Positions 42,957 through 53,112 of a stretch of DNA of 57,145 nt are shown here, in pieces. Position 1 is the stretch's first letter. The number at the start of each line of letters is the position of its first letter. The stretch is from NCBI RefSeq assembly GCF_018598185.1, contig NZ_JAHESC010000049.1, positions 1 to 57,145 of the forward strand. Direction: 5' to 3'. Below the pieces are notes generated by a model. That model searched no databases. It saw only the letters and a program-made list of their open reading frames with translations, and was not told the DNA's origin. The position numbers and the translations under genes are program-made. This DNA is from Dawidia soli. GTDB taxonomy: Bacteria; Bacteroidota; Bacteroidia; Cytophagales; Cyclobacteriaceae.

Positions 42957-44027
42957 CTATTTCTTCTTCCCCTTCCCATTCACGGCCTTAATCACCTGGA
43001 TCTCCGACGGGCTATACGGCGTGCCGTCCTTCCGCAGAATATCATGGAACCACAGCTCCGGTTCAGCCCCGGAAGGGATCGGTGTATCCCACGCAAAGAT
43101 CGTATTGGTCTTGCCCGAGATAAAACCCCAGTTGATCGCGCCGACATTCTTTTCTTTGAGCATCGGCATGATGACCTGGAACAAGCTGCCGTTGCGGCGT
43201 GCCATGTACTCCGTGCAGATCAGCGGCCGGCCGTGCTTCTTCAGGTCATCGATCAGAGCGGCATGTTTTTCGATATAGCCGTACTGGTGATAGGTGATCA
43301 CGTCTGAGTTCTGTAGTTGAAACTCGTTCAGCTCTTTGAACTTCGGTCCCCAGTTCCACACGCCGGCCGACAGCGGCTGCGACGGGTTCACCTCGCGCGC
43401 CCATGCAAACACGCTCTTGAGCAACGGCAGGCTTTTCTCATGCTGCTGGTTGTTGCCGGGCTCGTTGTAAAGATCCCACAGCAATACACGGTTGTCTTTG
43501 GCGAACGTGGTCAGAATGTCTTTTACATATTTCTCCAGCACCACCAGCGTGTCGGGGTGGGTATAGATCATCGTGCCGGGGTCGCGTACCCAGCCGGAGT
43601 TGTGAACACCCGGCTTCGGGTCGGGTTGTTTGCCGGGCGCGTAGGTATCGTTCCAGCAGTCGTCGAAGAATACGAACATGGTTTTGATACCATGCTTGGA
43701 CGAGATCGCCAGGTATTCGTTCAAACGGCTCTTGAAACCCTCTTTGTCGGTGGTCCACAGAATGTGATGCAGGAACACGCGCATGGTCGTGAAACCCAGC
43801 TCGGAGGCCCACTTCAGCTCGCGGTCGATGGCGGCTTTGTCGAAAGTTTCCTGCTGGAACATCTCAAGCTGGTTGATGGCCGAGTTCGGCTGGTAATTAC
43901 AGCCGCTGATCCAGCCTTGCTTGGCGTACCAGTCGTTGGCTTTTTGCGCGGACCATTTTTTATCCTGGGCCATGGCGGCGACCACGGTGAACACCAGGGC
44001 TAGAACGAGAATTGTTTGTCTTTTCAT
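42957..44027 (-). CDS. Glycoside hydrolase, clan GH-A (GH5-like) (PUL C)
   Basis: A 356-residue secreted (beta/alpha)8-barrel hydrolase. Signal peptide ends VAAMAQ. It has the clan GH-A pair of glutamates: acid/base Glu189 in LLWDLYNEPGN at the end of strand 4 and nucleophile Glu273 in PLICTEYMARRNG at the end of strand 7. MRVFLHH in strand 2/3 and the late INWGFISGKTNT also fit. Relatives are often annotated as 1,4-beta-xylanase or cellulase; the exact bond is not predictable. No carbohydrate-binding module. It lies 74 bp after susD in the PUL C operon, followed by the sulfatase. Confidence 0.85.
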   Translation of the reverse strand: MKRQTILVLALVFTVVAAMAQDKKWSAQKANDWYAKQGWISGCNYQPNSAINQLEMFQQETFDKAAIDRELKWASELGFTTMRVFLHHILWTTDKEGFKSRLNEYLAISSKHGIKTMFVFFDDCWNDTYAPGKQPDPKPGVHNSGWVRDPGTMIYTHPDTLVVLEKYVKDILTTFAKDNRVLLWDLYNEPGNNQQHEKSLPLLKSVFAWAREVNPSQPLSAGVWNWGPKFKELNEFQLQNSDVITYHQYGYIEKHAALIDDLKKHGRPLICTEYMARRNGSLFQVIMPMLKEKNVGAINWGFISGKTNTIFAWDTPIPSGAEPELWFHDILRKDGTPYSPSEIQVIKAVNGKGKKK

Positions 44028-44101
44028 GATGCTAAGGGTTGTTTAAAAAGAAACCGGTACCACCAATATAAAAATTATTCGTAGTACCGGCATCCAAAGG
44101 G

Positions 44102-45586
44102 TTATTGTATTGTTTCGTAGTCCGGGTTCTGACCGCTGATCTTGTTGGTATCGCGTTCGCGTTGTGGAAACGGGAACAGCTTATGCTTGTCGGCCGCGAT
44201 TGCAATGCCGAGCGACTGGGCCGTTGAAATGAACCGGTCATGACGCAGCAGATCTTCCCGACGTTTACCTTCAGCGGCAAACTCCCAGGCGCGTTCCTGC
44301 AGGATCAGGTTGCGCAGCGTTTCCTTATCGGGAGCATCGGCAAGCGTGAGCTCGGCAATCCCGGCCCGCCCACGTACTTCGTTGATAAGGTCCAATGCCT
44401 CCTGCGTAGGACCATCTGCTTCGTTGAGCGCTTCAGCACGCGTCAGCAGGATGTCGGCATAGCGGATCACCGGCACATCATTACCACTGTGATTACCCGA
44501 TGTTTCGTTGTCATAATACTTCATCGAGCGGGCGTTGTTGGCCTGGGTCATCAGATCTACCGTTACGCCCTTTTCGTTGACATATTCGGTCATGATCAGC
44601 TTCGCACGAACATCGGTGGCGCCATACGAATTAACGAACGCCGACCGCATGCGATAGTTGGTCGCAAAGCGCGACATACCGGCCTTGTATTGGAAATCCG
44701 GAAACTGTGCCGAAGAGGCAAAGTCCGGCGGCAGCGCGCCGGCCTGATACCAGTTGCCATACGGATCCTGGTTCAGACACGGGATCACCAGGATCATCTC
44801 CTTGTTGTCTTTGTTTTTATCACCTTCGTTTTTCACCAGGAACATCTCTTCGAAGTTATCGAACAGCCCATAGTAGCCAAGGTCGATCACATCCTGAGCA
44901 GCGTCGGCGGCCTTCTGCCACTGACGCGTGTTCAGGTAATACTTGGCCAGCACGGCCAGGGCTTGTCCTTTGTTGGCACGACCATACGCCGCTTCGGCGC
45001 CGGGATCCGGCAACGCGGGAACAACGGCCGTTAGCTCACTTTCGATAAAGCTTCTCATCTCGTCGTCGGAGGCACGGGCCAACTGTGCCGGCGACTCACT
45101 CGTCGTACGCAGCGGCACGCTGCCAAACAAATTATAGAGCATCGCATACGCATACCCACGCAACATGCGAGCCTCCGCTGTATACAGCGCACGGTTCTCT
45201 TCGCTCAGGGTAGCTTTCGGAGCAAGCTCCAGGATGATATTGGCATCGCGGATGGCGCGATACCAGGGCGCCCAGTGGTCGTCGTTAAATGTGCCCAGGG
45301 TGGCATCCCACGTGAAGTTGATAAGCTGCGTCATTTGCAGGTTTTCCTGACCACCGGTGTTGTAGCCGATATCCGTCGTGACTTCCGCCACGTTGATCTG
45401 CCAACGCGAAGGTGTCGATTGCTGCATATTGCGATAACATGAATTGAGCAGCGCCCGAATGCCATTGTCCGTCAGCATGGCGTCATCGCTCAGTTCGCTG
45501 TAAGGCTTTACTTCCAACATGTCCTCACATCCCCACTGGAGCAACGAACACGCGATCAACGCAAACAGTATAGTATATTTTTTCAT
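44102..45586 (-). CDS. SusD/RagB-family nutrient-binding lipoprotein (PUL C)
   Basis: A 494-residue surface lipoprotein with signal ending in LQWGC (Cys20). Typical features: MLEVKPYSELSDDAMLT after the signal, TPR helices with AEARMLRGYAYAMLYNLFGSVPL, and the SusD C-terminal block (ILLTRAEALNEADG, INEVRGRAGI, QERAWEFAAEGKRREDLLRHD). Belongs to the RagB branch. It works with the SusC encoded 12 bp upstream; the GH gene follows 74 bp downstream. Ligand unknown, but the neighbouring sulfatase hints at a sulfated polysaccharide. Confidence 0.96.
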   Translation of the reverse strand: MKKYTILFALIACSLLQWGCEDMLEVKPYSELSDDAMLTDNGIRALLNSCYRNMQQSTPSRWQINVAEVTTDIGYNTGGQENLQMTQLINFTWDATLGTFNDDHWAPWYRAIRDANIILELAPKATLSEENRALYTAEARMLRGYAYAMLYNLFGSVPLRTTSESPAQLARASDDEMRSFIESELTAVVPALPDPGAEAAYGRANKGQALAVLAKYYLNTRQWQKAADAAQDVIDLGYYGLFDNFEEMFLVKNEGDKNKDNKEMILVIPCLNQDPYGNWYQAGALPPDFASSAQFPDFQYKAGMSRFATNYRMRSAFVNSYGATDVRAKLIMTEYVNEKGVTVDLMTQANNARSMKYYDNETSGNHSGNDVPVIRYADILLTRAEALNEADGPTQEALDLINEVRGRAGIAELTLADAPDKETLRNLILQERAWEFAAEGKRREDLLRHDRFISTAQSLGIAIAADKHKLFPFPQRERDTNKISGQNPDYETIQ

Positions 45587-45598
45587 GGTTCGTGATGA

Positions 45599-48500
45599 TT
45601 AGAATTGAATGTTCATACCGAGCAAATACGTGCGGGTCATGGGGTACGAAGCATAGTCTACGCGTACAACATCCTCACCCAACGCGTTGGCGGCCGGGTC
45701 CATACCAGTATAATCGGTGATTGTAAAGAGGTTCTGACCGACCGCATAAAACTGAACATTTTTGATGGGACCTTTGGCGAGCGGCAGATTATACGACAGA
45801 CGCACTGACTGCAGGCGCAGGTAAGAACCGTCTTCCAGCGTGCGTGAGTTGATCTGTTGCTGACCTTGTGACGCCGGGTTCACGAACGAAGGATATTCGT
45901 TTGTCGGATTTTCAGGTGTCCAACGGTTTAGGTATGGCTCCGCAAGCTTGTTGCGGCGGAACGCCACCGGGAAATAGCTATCAACCGCGGTGGCATTCAG
46001 GATCTTTCCGCCGTGTGCCCCTTCAAAGAACGCTGCCAACGAAATGTTCTTATACGTCCAGGTGCTGGTAAAGCCATAGGTATACTGGGGCAGCGACGAG
46101 CCCAGGAGCACGCGGTCGTCGGACGTGATCAATTTGTCGGAAGTCCGATCGTAAAATTTCAGATCGCCCGGCTTGATATTTGGCGACCAGCCTTCGTAAT
46201 TGTCGTTCACCTGCCACACCCCGACTACGCCGTAGCCGTAATACGCGCCGATAGACTCGCCCTCGCGAACAATGGCCGGAGCCGGAAGATTTCCTGCTCC
46301 ACCCCGCACAATCTCTACGACCGACCCGAGGTCGAGCACTTTATTTCGCACCGTAGAAATATTACCGCCCACATTCCAGGTGAATGATTCCTGCCGGATC
46401 ACGTCACCCGACAGGCCGATATCAACACCCGTGTTGCGCATGCTGCCCACATTTTCGAACTTCGAGCCAAAACCTGTACTAGGTGGTTGCGGCACATCCA
46501 ACAATAGGTCGGAAGTTTTCCGGTTGTAATATTCGATGGAACCTGACAAGCGACGGTCAAAGAACGAGAAGTCAACACCGATGTCTGCCTGCGTAGCCGA
46601 TTCCCACTTGAGATCAGGATTGGCGATACGCGACGGATAGAACTGTGTCACAATGCTGTTGTTGAAAATCGGGCCGCGGCCGTCGGCAACATATGTCTTC
46701 AGGAACATATAGTTGGGAATGCCCTGGTTACCGATCGTACCGTAGCTACCACGCAACTTCAGTTCGTCGATAAAGTTTAGGCCCGACAGAAAAGACTCCT
46801 CTTGAATCTTCCAGGCGGCGGCTAACGAGGGAAAATAGCCGAAACGGTTGTTCGGTCCAAAGCGTGAGGAACCGTCGGCCCGGAACGATGCCGTCAACAG
46901 GTACCGGTTTTTGAAAGAATAATTCACACGGCCCAAGTACGATGCCAGAATAGCCGACTGCCGGCCACTGCCCACCTGATTCAGCTGCGCACTACCGGTG
47001 CCGATAGCATTGAAGGTCAGGTCGGGCGTAAAATACCCGCGACCGCTGCCACTGAACGAGTTTGAACCGAAGTGCTCGTACGTTACGCCCAATACGGCAT
47101 TGAGCGAGTGGTCGTCGGTAAGCTGCTTGTTATAGTTCAGCGTACCTTCGGTCATGTAGTAGTTGGTTTCGCCCGTATTCACGGCCGCGATACCATTGTA
47201 TTGAATACCCACCAGCGTGCTCGGGTCTACCCACATATTGCGACGCGAAGTATTGACATCACCCGATATTTTGACTTTCGCCGAAAGCTCCGGCAGAATA
47301 TAGTATTCACCGTAGATCGTACCAAAGAAGCGGTACGAATCCGCCGCCGCATACTGGCCATTGGTCATCGTGATCGGGTGATCGATGTTCGTCAGGAACT
47401 GCGACTTAGTAGGAAGACCGTTTGCATCGTATACAGCCTGTGTCGGATCATAATAGATCGCCGAGTACAATGCACTCGCATTTTCATTGATACCCAACCC
47501 GATCGAGTTGAAATTGTCGTGGATATACGATCCGTTCAGGGTCATACCAAAGGCATACTTTTTATCAACGGAGTTCTCCAGGTTGATCTTAGCGGTGTAT
47601 CGCTCAGTACCCGAGTTTTTGATCACGCCTTGCTGGTTGAAATAACCGATGGAGGCATAGAACTTTGTATTATCCTTGCCGCCTGAAAAACTCAGGTCAT
47701 GGCTCTGGATCGGCGCACTGCGAAATAGGGCATCTTGCCAATCTGTGTCGGCGATATCACCCGTTACACGTTCGCTGGCTACGCCGCCACCCGCATCGAT
47801 AATCGAGTTGAGCACGTCACGGTACTCCGGGCCACTGAGCATATCAAGCTTGTTGGCCACGCGCTGTGTACCCGCCTGAACATTGTAGTTGATCTTCAGC
47901 GCACCCGCCGAACCACGCTTGGTCGTGATCAGCACCACACCGTTCGCACCGCGCGAGCCATAGATGGCCGTAGCGGAGGCGTCTTTCAGGATTTCAATCG
48001 ACTCGATATCGGCAGGGTTGATGCCATTCAACGGGCTCCGCGCGTTTTGGTTAGCCGCCGTACCCACAATGGAAGGGGAGCCAACCGGCTGCACCGTATT
48101 GACCGGCATGCCGTCGATAACATACAGCGGATCGTTACCCGCATTGATAGAGCTGATACCACGAATTTTCACGCTGATGGCGCTACCGGGCTCACCGCTC
48201 TTTTGGTACACTTGCACCCCGGGCGCGCGACCCTGCAGTACCTGGCCTACCGACATGTTGGCACCCGGCGTGAGATCGTCGCTTTTTAACGATACAACAG
48301 ACCCGGTGAGGTCACTACGCTTTACCGTACCATACCCCACGACCACCATTTCTTGTAACGTAGTGATGTCAGGGCTCATCGGTACATTGATTTCCGTCTG
48401 GCTGCCGACCACGATCTCCTCTGGGAAATACCCCACGAACGAGAACACCAGCGTTGCATCCGACGGTACGGACAATACATACTCACCGTTCATGTCGGTA

Positions 48501-48703
48501 GTGGTACCGGTCGACGTTCCCTTGATCAACACGTTCACACCGGGCAGGCCGGTGCCGTCTACCAGCTCCGTCACTTTGCCTTTAATCGTTACTTCCTGCT
48601 GTGCCACGGCCGGTGTGACCAGCACAGCGAGCAGGATCAGGAGCAGAAGGCCGCCCGCGTTCCTGCGAATTTCATAAGAATAGACACGTAGTGTTTTCTC
48701 CAT
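45599..48703 (-). CDS. SusC/RagA-family TonB-linked outer-membrane receptor (PUL C)
   Basis: A 1034-residue receptor. Signal peptide after a charged start (GGLLLLILLAVLVTPAVAQ), then a carboxypeptidase-regulatory-like domain (VTIKGKVTELVDGTGLPGVN, LVFSFVGYF), the plug (MVVVGYGTVKRSDLTG, NDPLYVIDGMPV, IEILKDASATAIYGSRGANG) and the beta-barrel ending in NIQF. No STN domain, as in the other HTCS-controlled SusC. First gene of the - strand PUL C operon. Its -7 element is at 48750-48757 and the HTCS gene is divergent. Confidence 0.97.
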   Translation of the reverse strand: MEKTLRVYSYEIRRNAGGLLLLILLAVLVTPAVAQQEVTIKGKVTELVDGTGLPGVNVLIKGTSTGTTTDMNGEYVLSVPSDATLVFSFVGYFPEEIVVGSQTEINVPMSPDITTLQEMVVVGYGTVKRSDLTGSVVSLKSDDLTPGANMSVGQVLQGRAPGVQVYQKSGEPGSAISVKIRGISSINAGNDPLYVIDGMPVNTVQPVGSPSIVGTAANQNARSPLNGINPADIESIEILKDASATAIYGSRGANGVVLITTKRGSAGALKINYNVQAGTQRVANKLDMLSGPEYRDVLNSIIDAGGGVASERVTGDIADTDWQDALFRSAPIQSHDLSFSGGKDNTKFYASIGYFNQQGVIKNSGTERYTAKINLENSVDKKYAFGMTLNGSYIHDNFNSIGLGINENASALYSAIYYDPTQAVYDANGLPTKSQFLTNIDHPITMTNGQYAAADSYRFFGTIYGEYYILPELSAKVKISGDVNTSRRNMWVDPSTLVGIQYNGIAAVNTGETNYYMTEGTLNYNKQLTDDHSLNAVLGVTYEHFGSNSFSGSGRGYFTPDLTFNAIGTGSAQLNQVGSGRQSAILASYLGRVNYSFKNRYLLTASFRADGSSRFGPNNRFGYFPSLAAAWKIQEESFLSGLNFIDELKLRGSYGTIGNQGIPNYMFLKTYVADGRGPIFNNSIVTQFYPSRIANPDLKWESATQADIGVDFSFFDRRLSGSIEYYNRKTSDLLLDVPQPPSTGFGSKFENVGSMRNTGVDIGLSGDVIRQESFTWNVGGNISTVRNKVLDLGSVVEIVRGGAGNLPAPAIVREGESIGAYYGYGVVGVWQVNDNYEGWSPNIKPGDLKFYDRTSDKLITSDDRVLLGSSLPQYTYGFTSTWTYKNISLAAFFEGAHGGKILNATAVDSYFPVAFRRNKLAEPYLNRWTPENPTNEYPSFVNPASQGQQQINSRTLEDGSYLRLQSVRLSYNLPLAKGPIKNVQFYAVGQNLFTITDYTGMDPAANALGEDVVRVDYASYPMTRTYLLGMNIQF

Positions 48704-48749
48704 AGCTTTGCTTTTAGTTCAACATTTCAGGGTTGGTTAGCTGAGGCGT

Positions 48750-48757
48750 CAAAGCTA
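48750..48757 (-). promoter_or_regulatory. Candidate -7 element of susC (PUL C)
   Basis: TAGCTTTG on the - strand, preceded by CCCCC, 46 bp before the susC ATG. It is identical to the PUL A susC element, which is also preceded by CCC, and again lacks a TTTG at -33. Confidence 0.5.
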
Positions 48758-48872
48758 GGGGGCGCCAACGTTTGCGTCTGTATCGCCGTGGCTCAATAAA
48801 ATATCAGTTTGTAACACAACCTTCAAATTGATCGAATTTGGCGGTTCCGTAAACGCAATCGTTAACAGCCCC

Positions 48873-48903
48873 GTTGCGGGGCAATTTTCTACTTGTATTT
48901 TTG
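48873..48903 (+). promoter_or_regulatory. Candidate promoter of the HTCS gene (PUL C)
   Basis: GTTG (48873-48876), 19-bp spacer, TATTTTTG (48896-48903), a full Bacteroidota -33/-7 pair. The ATG at 48915 follows so closely that the mRNA leader would be only a few bases. Confidence 0.45.
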
Positions 48904-48914
48904 ACCTGCAGCAG

Positions 48915-51900
48915 ATGAAGAAGTTCCTCCTATATGCCCTTTTTCTGACAGCGTTTACGCAAACGAACGCGCAATACTATTATTTCCGCCGCTATCAGGT
49001 CGAACAGGGCCTGTCCAATAATACCGTCTACGCCTGTCTGCAAGACAGCAAAGGCTTTATGTGGTTTGGCACCGTCGACGGCCTGAACCGCTTCGACGGT
49101 TATACCTTCAAGACCTTTCACCACGACGAGCGCGATCCGCACAGCCTCGGCGGCAACGCCGTGCGCTGCCTGCACGAAGACACCCACGGCAACCTCTGGG
49201 CCGGCACCGGCAGAGGACTCTACCGCTACGATGCCATGCTCGAACGCTTCTATCCCTTTCCTGCATGCCTCGGCGGCGACGTGCTGACCATCAACAGCGA
49301 TGCCGAAGGCAACCTGTGGTATATCTGCACCCAGAACCTGTACCGCGTGTCGCAGCACGACGGGTCCGTCAGCTGCTTCGAACAGTTCCGCGCCACGTCC
49401 ATCGCCATCACCACCGGCGGCGACGTGTGGGTATCAGACGCCACCAACATCCTCCGGAAATATATACCCGCCACCGACAGCTTCGAGGTCCATCCCCTCG
49501 GCGCGTTTCCCGGCCGCGCCGGCCAGGACGTGATGATCGAAAAGATCATGCCCCTCAACGACCACGAGTTTATGATCGGCAGCGCCAACCAGGGCCTGCT
49601 GCTTTTTAATACCCGCACACACCAGACCACCTCGTTGCAGCCGCTGCTGGGCAACGTGGTATTTGTACGCGACATCCTGCGCGTGTCCGAACGCGAGTAT
49701 TGGGTGGCCACCGAAAACGGCATCTATATATACGACCACGCCTTACAGCACGTCACACACCTGCAGAAAGAATACAACGACCCCTACTCTCTTTCCGACA
49801 ACGCCGTATACTCACTTTTTAAAGACCGCGAGAACGGCATCTGGGCCGGTACCTTCTTTGGCGGCGTCAGCTACGTGCCGGCGACCAGCGCGCGCTTCCG
49901 GAAATATTATACCCGTCCCGGCTCCAACGCCATCCAGGGCGACGCCATTCGCGAGCTGTGCCCCGATGGGCAAGGTCACCTGTGGATCGGCACCGAAGAC
50001 GCCGGTCTCAACATGCTCGACACCGCCACCGGCGCGTTTACGCACTATGCTCCTACCCCCGGCGACACCACCACCATCGGCTATCACAACATCCACGGCC
50101 TGGCGCTGGAAGGCAACCACCTGTGGATCGGCACGTTCAAACACGGCCTCGATGTATTCGACCTCACCACACGCAAAGTAGTGCGGCGGTATTTTACGAC
50201 CGCCGGTCCGGGCCGCGCCAACAGCGACTTTATATACTCCATGCTGCGCACGCGCAACGGCACCATCTACGCCGGCACCGGCTCGGGTCTTTACGTATTG
50301 CACCCGCCCTACACCGGAGACTTTACACCCACCGAGTGGTTTCCCTACGCCACGCTTATCAGCAACCTGTATGAAGACCGTGACGGCACCGTGTGGGTCA
50401 GCACCTTTCACCGCGGCGTGACGGGCTATGGCCCCACCGGCGATATACGCGTCATTCGCCATACCAATGCCGCCACCTCCCTTCCCACCAATCATAGTAA
50501 CTGCGTCTTCGAAGACAGCGACGGCCGCTTCTGGATTGCCACCGACGCCGGCCTGGTACAGTACGACCGCACCGACGACCGCGTCGTGACCCGCTACGAT
50601 GAACACGGCGGCATGCCGGGCAACATGGTCTTCCGCGTGCTGGAAGACAACAACGGCCGCCTGTGGGCCAGTACCTCCAAAGGCCTGGCGTGTGTCGCCC
50701 CGGTTACCGGCAAGGTCCAGGTTTTTACCCAGGCGGACGGTCTGCTCAGCAACCAGTTCAACCACAACTCCGCTTACCGCGATGATCGGGGCGTGCTCTA
50801 CTTCGGCTCGGTACGCGGCCTGATCAGCTTCCGCCCCGAAGATTTTGTACAGAACACCTACGTGCCCCCGGTATACATCACTGGCATCCAGGTGAACAAC
50901 ACCGAGCTGCCGATCTGGAAAGCACGGTCGCCGCTCAAAAAGTCGATCACCTATACCGACGAGATCGTACTGAACCACACACAGTCGACCTTTAGCGTGG
51001 ACTTCTCGGCCCTGTCGTACGAAGCGCCGCAGATGACGCGGTATGCCTATAAAATGGAAGGCCTCGACAGAGACTGGGTACACCTTACCAACAACCGCAA
51101 AGTATACTTTACCGACCTCTCGCCCGGCGAATATACCTTTCGCGTGCGGGCGCTCACCGACGGCATCCCGCCCGACAACGCCGCGGGCACCGCACTGCAC
51201 ATCGTCATCCAGCCGCCCGTGTGGGCCTCGCAAAGCGCCTATGTAGCGTATGTATTGCTCGGCGCCTCGGCGCTGGTCTTTCTCATCATCCGCTACCAGA
51301 AACGAACGGAGGAAAAGAACAAGGCCCGCCTGGACTTTTTCCAGAATGAAAAGGAAAAGGAATTATACAATGCCAAGATCGAGTTCTTCACCAACATTGC
51401 CCACGAGATCAAAACACCGTTAACGCTGATCAGCCTGCCGCTGGAGAAGATCCTCCAGCAACCCGGCCTCGACCACGAGACAAAAGCCAACCTGAAAATT
51501 ATGGAAAAAAATACCAACCGTTTGATCAACCTCTCGAACCAGCTGTTCGACTTCAGGAAGACCGAAGGAAATGTATTCAGCCTTTCCTTTGTGAAGACCG
51601 ATATCTGCGGGCTCCTCTCCGAGCTGCTGCAACAGTTCCGCCCCGCCGCCGAAGAGCGCAGGATGATCATGGACACGCAGCTGCCCAACATTCACTTTCA
51701 GGCCTACGTGGACCCGGAGGCGCTCAAAAAGATCCTCAGCAATCTGTTCAGCAACGCCATCAAATACGGCCGCGAAAAGATCGGCGTCAGCATATTGCCC
51801 TTCAGCAGCTACGACGAACATTTTACCATACAGGTGACCAACGACGGCCCGCTCATACCCGCGTCGCACAAGGAAAAGATCTTCGAGCCCTTCTTCCGCC

Positions 51901-52895
51901 TGCCCGGCACACAGGCCGAAGGTACAGGCATAGGCCTGGCGTTGGCGCAGTCGCTTACTCGCCTGCACAAAGGCCACCTGGAGGTAACCCTCGACAACGG
52001 CGTGAACGCCTTCCTGCTGCAACTGCCCATCCGCCAGGAAAAAGAGTTCCAGCTGTTCGACGAAGCGTTTGAAGAGGTCAGCCCCGCCGCCATCGAAAAA
52101 CCCGCCGCCGCCGAAAAGAGCGGCCTGAGCACCATCATGCTGGTCGAGGACAACGTAGAGATCCGCGACTTCCTCGTAAAAGAGCTGAGCCCCGAGTACA
52201 ACCTCGTCACCGCCGGCAACGGCGTGGAAGCCCTCGCCAGGCTCAACGACACAACGGTACAGCTGATTATCAGCGATGTGATGATGCCCGTGATGGACGG
52301 CTTTGAGTTGTGCCGCCAGATCAAGTCCAGCCTCGACCACTGCCACATTCCCATCGTCTTGCTCACCGCCAAAAACACGCTGCAATCCAAGATCGAAGGA
52401 TTGGAAATGGGCGCCGACGCCTATATCGAAAAACCCTTCTCGCAGCAGCACCTGAACGCCCAGATCGTCAGCCTCCTCAAGAACCGCGACCACGTTAAAT
52501 CATACTTCTCCGCATCGCCGCTGGTGAACATCAAAACCGTGGCCTACTCGCGCGCCGATGAAAACTTCCTGCTCCGCCTGACCGACATCATTACCCGCAA
52601 CATGGGCGAAGCCGACATTAACGTAGAGGTGATCGCCGCCGAGGTGAACATGAGCCGGCAAACCCTCTACCGCAAAGTACGCGGCCTCACCAACCTCACC
52701 CCCCACGAGCTGATCATGGTAACAAAGCTCAAAAAAGCCGCCGAGCTCCTGGTCACCGGCGACTACAAGATCTACGAAGTAGCCGAGAAAGTGGGCTATA
52801 GTGTCGCCGCTAACTTCAGCCGGGACTTTACCAAACAGTTCGGCATCAGCCCTTCGGAGTATATAAACTCACGGCAAGCAGTGAAAGGAGTATAA
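48915..52895 (+). CDS. Hybrid two-component system regulator (HTCS), complete (PUL C)
   Basis: A 1326-residue sensor-regulator fusion. ATG 48915 opens the signal peptide (MKKFLLYALFLTAFTQTNAQ); ATG 48828 in frame would place 29 extra residues before it. Order: periplasmic beta-propeller of two_comp repeats (about 30-660; GFMWFGTVDGLNRFDG, LWIGTEDAGLNML), Y_Y_Y domain (about 690-780), one membrane helix (about 785-805), HisKA with His830 in AHEIKTPLTLI, HATPase (NLFSNAIKYG, GTGIGLALAQSL), receiver with Asp1121 in ISDVMMPVMDG and Lys in EKPF, and a C-terminal AraC HTH (about 1215-1315). The ATPase G1 box reads NDGPLIP instead of DxGxGI. It should bind a PUL C breakdown product and switch on the divergent susC operon. 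Confidence 0.96.
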   Translation: MKKFLLYALFLTAFTQTNAQYYYFRRYQVEQGLSNNTVYACLQDSKGFMWFGTVDGLNRFDGYTFKTFHHDERDPHSLGGNAVRCLHEDTHGNLWAGTGRGLYRYDAMLERFYPFPACLGGDVLTINSDAEGNLWYICTQNLYRVSQHDGSVSCFEQFRATSIAITTGGDVWVSDATNILRKYIPATDSFEVHPLGAFPGRAGQDVMIEKIMPLNDHEFMIGSANQGLLLFNTRTHQTTSLQPLLGNVVFVRDILRVSEREYWVATENGIYIYDHALQHVTHLQKEYNDPYSLSDNAVYSLFKDRENGIWAGTFFGGVSYVPATSARFRKYYTRPGSNAIQGDAIRELCPDGQGHLWIGTEDAGLNMLDTATGAFTHYAPTPGDTTTIGYHNIHGLALEGNHLWIGTFKHGLDVFDLTTRKVVRRYFTTAGPGRANSDFIYSMLRTRNGTIYAGTGSGLYVLHPPYTGDFTPTEWFPYATLISNLYEDRDGTVWVSTFHRGVTGYGPTGDIRVIRHTNAATSLPTNHSNCVFEDSDGRFWIATDAGLVQYDRTDDRVVTRYDEHGGMPGNMVFRVLEDNNGRLWASTSKGLACVAPVTGKVQVFTQADGLLSNQFNHNSAYRDDRGVLYFGSVRGLISFRPEDFVQNTYVPPVYITGIQVNNTELPIWKARSPLKKSITYTDEIVLNHTQSTFSVDFSALSYEAPQMTRYAYKMEGLDRDWVHLTNNRKVYFTDLSPGEYTFRVRALTDGIPPDNAAGTALHIVIQPPVWASQSAYVAYVLLGASALVFLIIRYQKRTEEKNKARLDFFQNEKEKELYNAKIEFFTNIAHEIKTPLTLISLPLEKILQQPGLDHETKANLKIMEKNTNRLINLSNQLFDFRKTEGNVFSLSFVKTDICGLLSELLQQFRPAAEERRMIMDTQLPNIHFQAYVDPEALKKILSNLFSNAIKYGREKIGVSILPFSSYDEHFTIQVTNDGPLIPASHKEKIFEPFFRLPGTQAEGTGIGLALAQSLTRLHKGHLEVTLDNGVNAFLLQLPIRQEKEFQLFDEAFEEVSPAAIEKPAAAEKSGLSTIMLVEDNVEIRDFLVKELSPEYNLVTAGNGVEALARLNDTTVQLIISDVMMPVMDGFELCRQIKSSLDHCHIPIVLLTAKNTLQSKIEGLEMGADAYIEKPFSQQHLNAQIVSLLKNRDHVKSYFSASPLVNIKTVAYSRADENFLLRLTDIITRNMGEADINVEVIAAEVNMSRQTLYRKVRGLTNLTPHELIMVTKLKKAAELLVTGDYKIYEVAEKVGYSVAANFSRDFTKQFGISPSEYINSRQAVKGV

Positions 52896-52990
52896 AAAAG
52901 GCTGCGCATTGCCCGCCACCCACCTCAAATGCTTAATCAAAATGCCTCAGAACCCCAGTAGAATACAGCCAGAAATATTCACCCAACGGG

Positions 52991-53017
52991 ATTACGCCAG
53001 TCAGCGACTGGCGTAAT
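52991..53017. repeat. Perfect 12-bp inverted repeat after the HTCS gene
   Basis: ATTACGCCAGTC and GACTGGCGTAAT around AGC. It has no T-run, so a terminator is unlikely. The GCCAG/CTGGC core recalls the hairpin in the dispersed repeat at 42787-42885. The rest of 52896-53112 shows no gene. Confidence 0.6.
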
Positions 53018-53112
53018 AACGACGATAACCAACAACAACAACGATCATTACAGTCAACAGCGATAACTCCCAACAAATCGAAGCTCCGACAACCACTACG
53101 TAGCAGGAGCCC

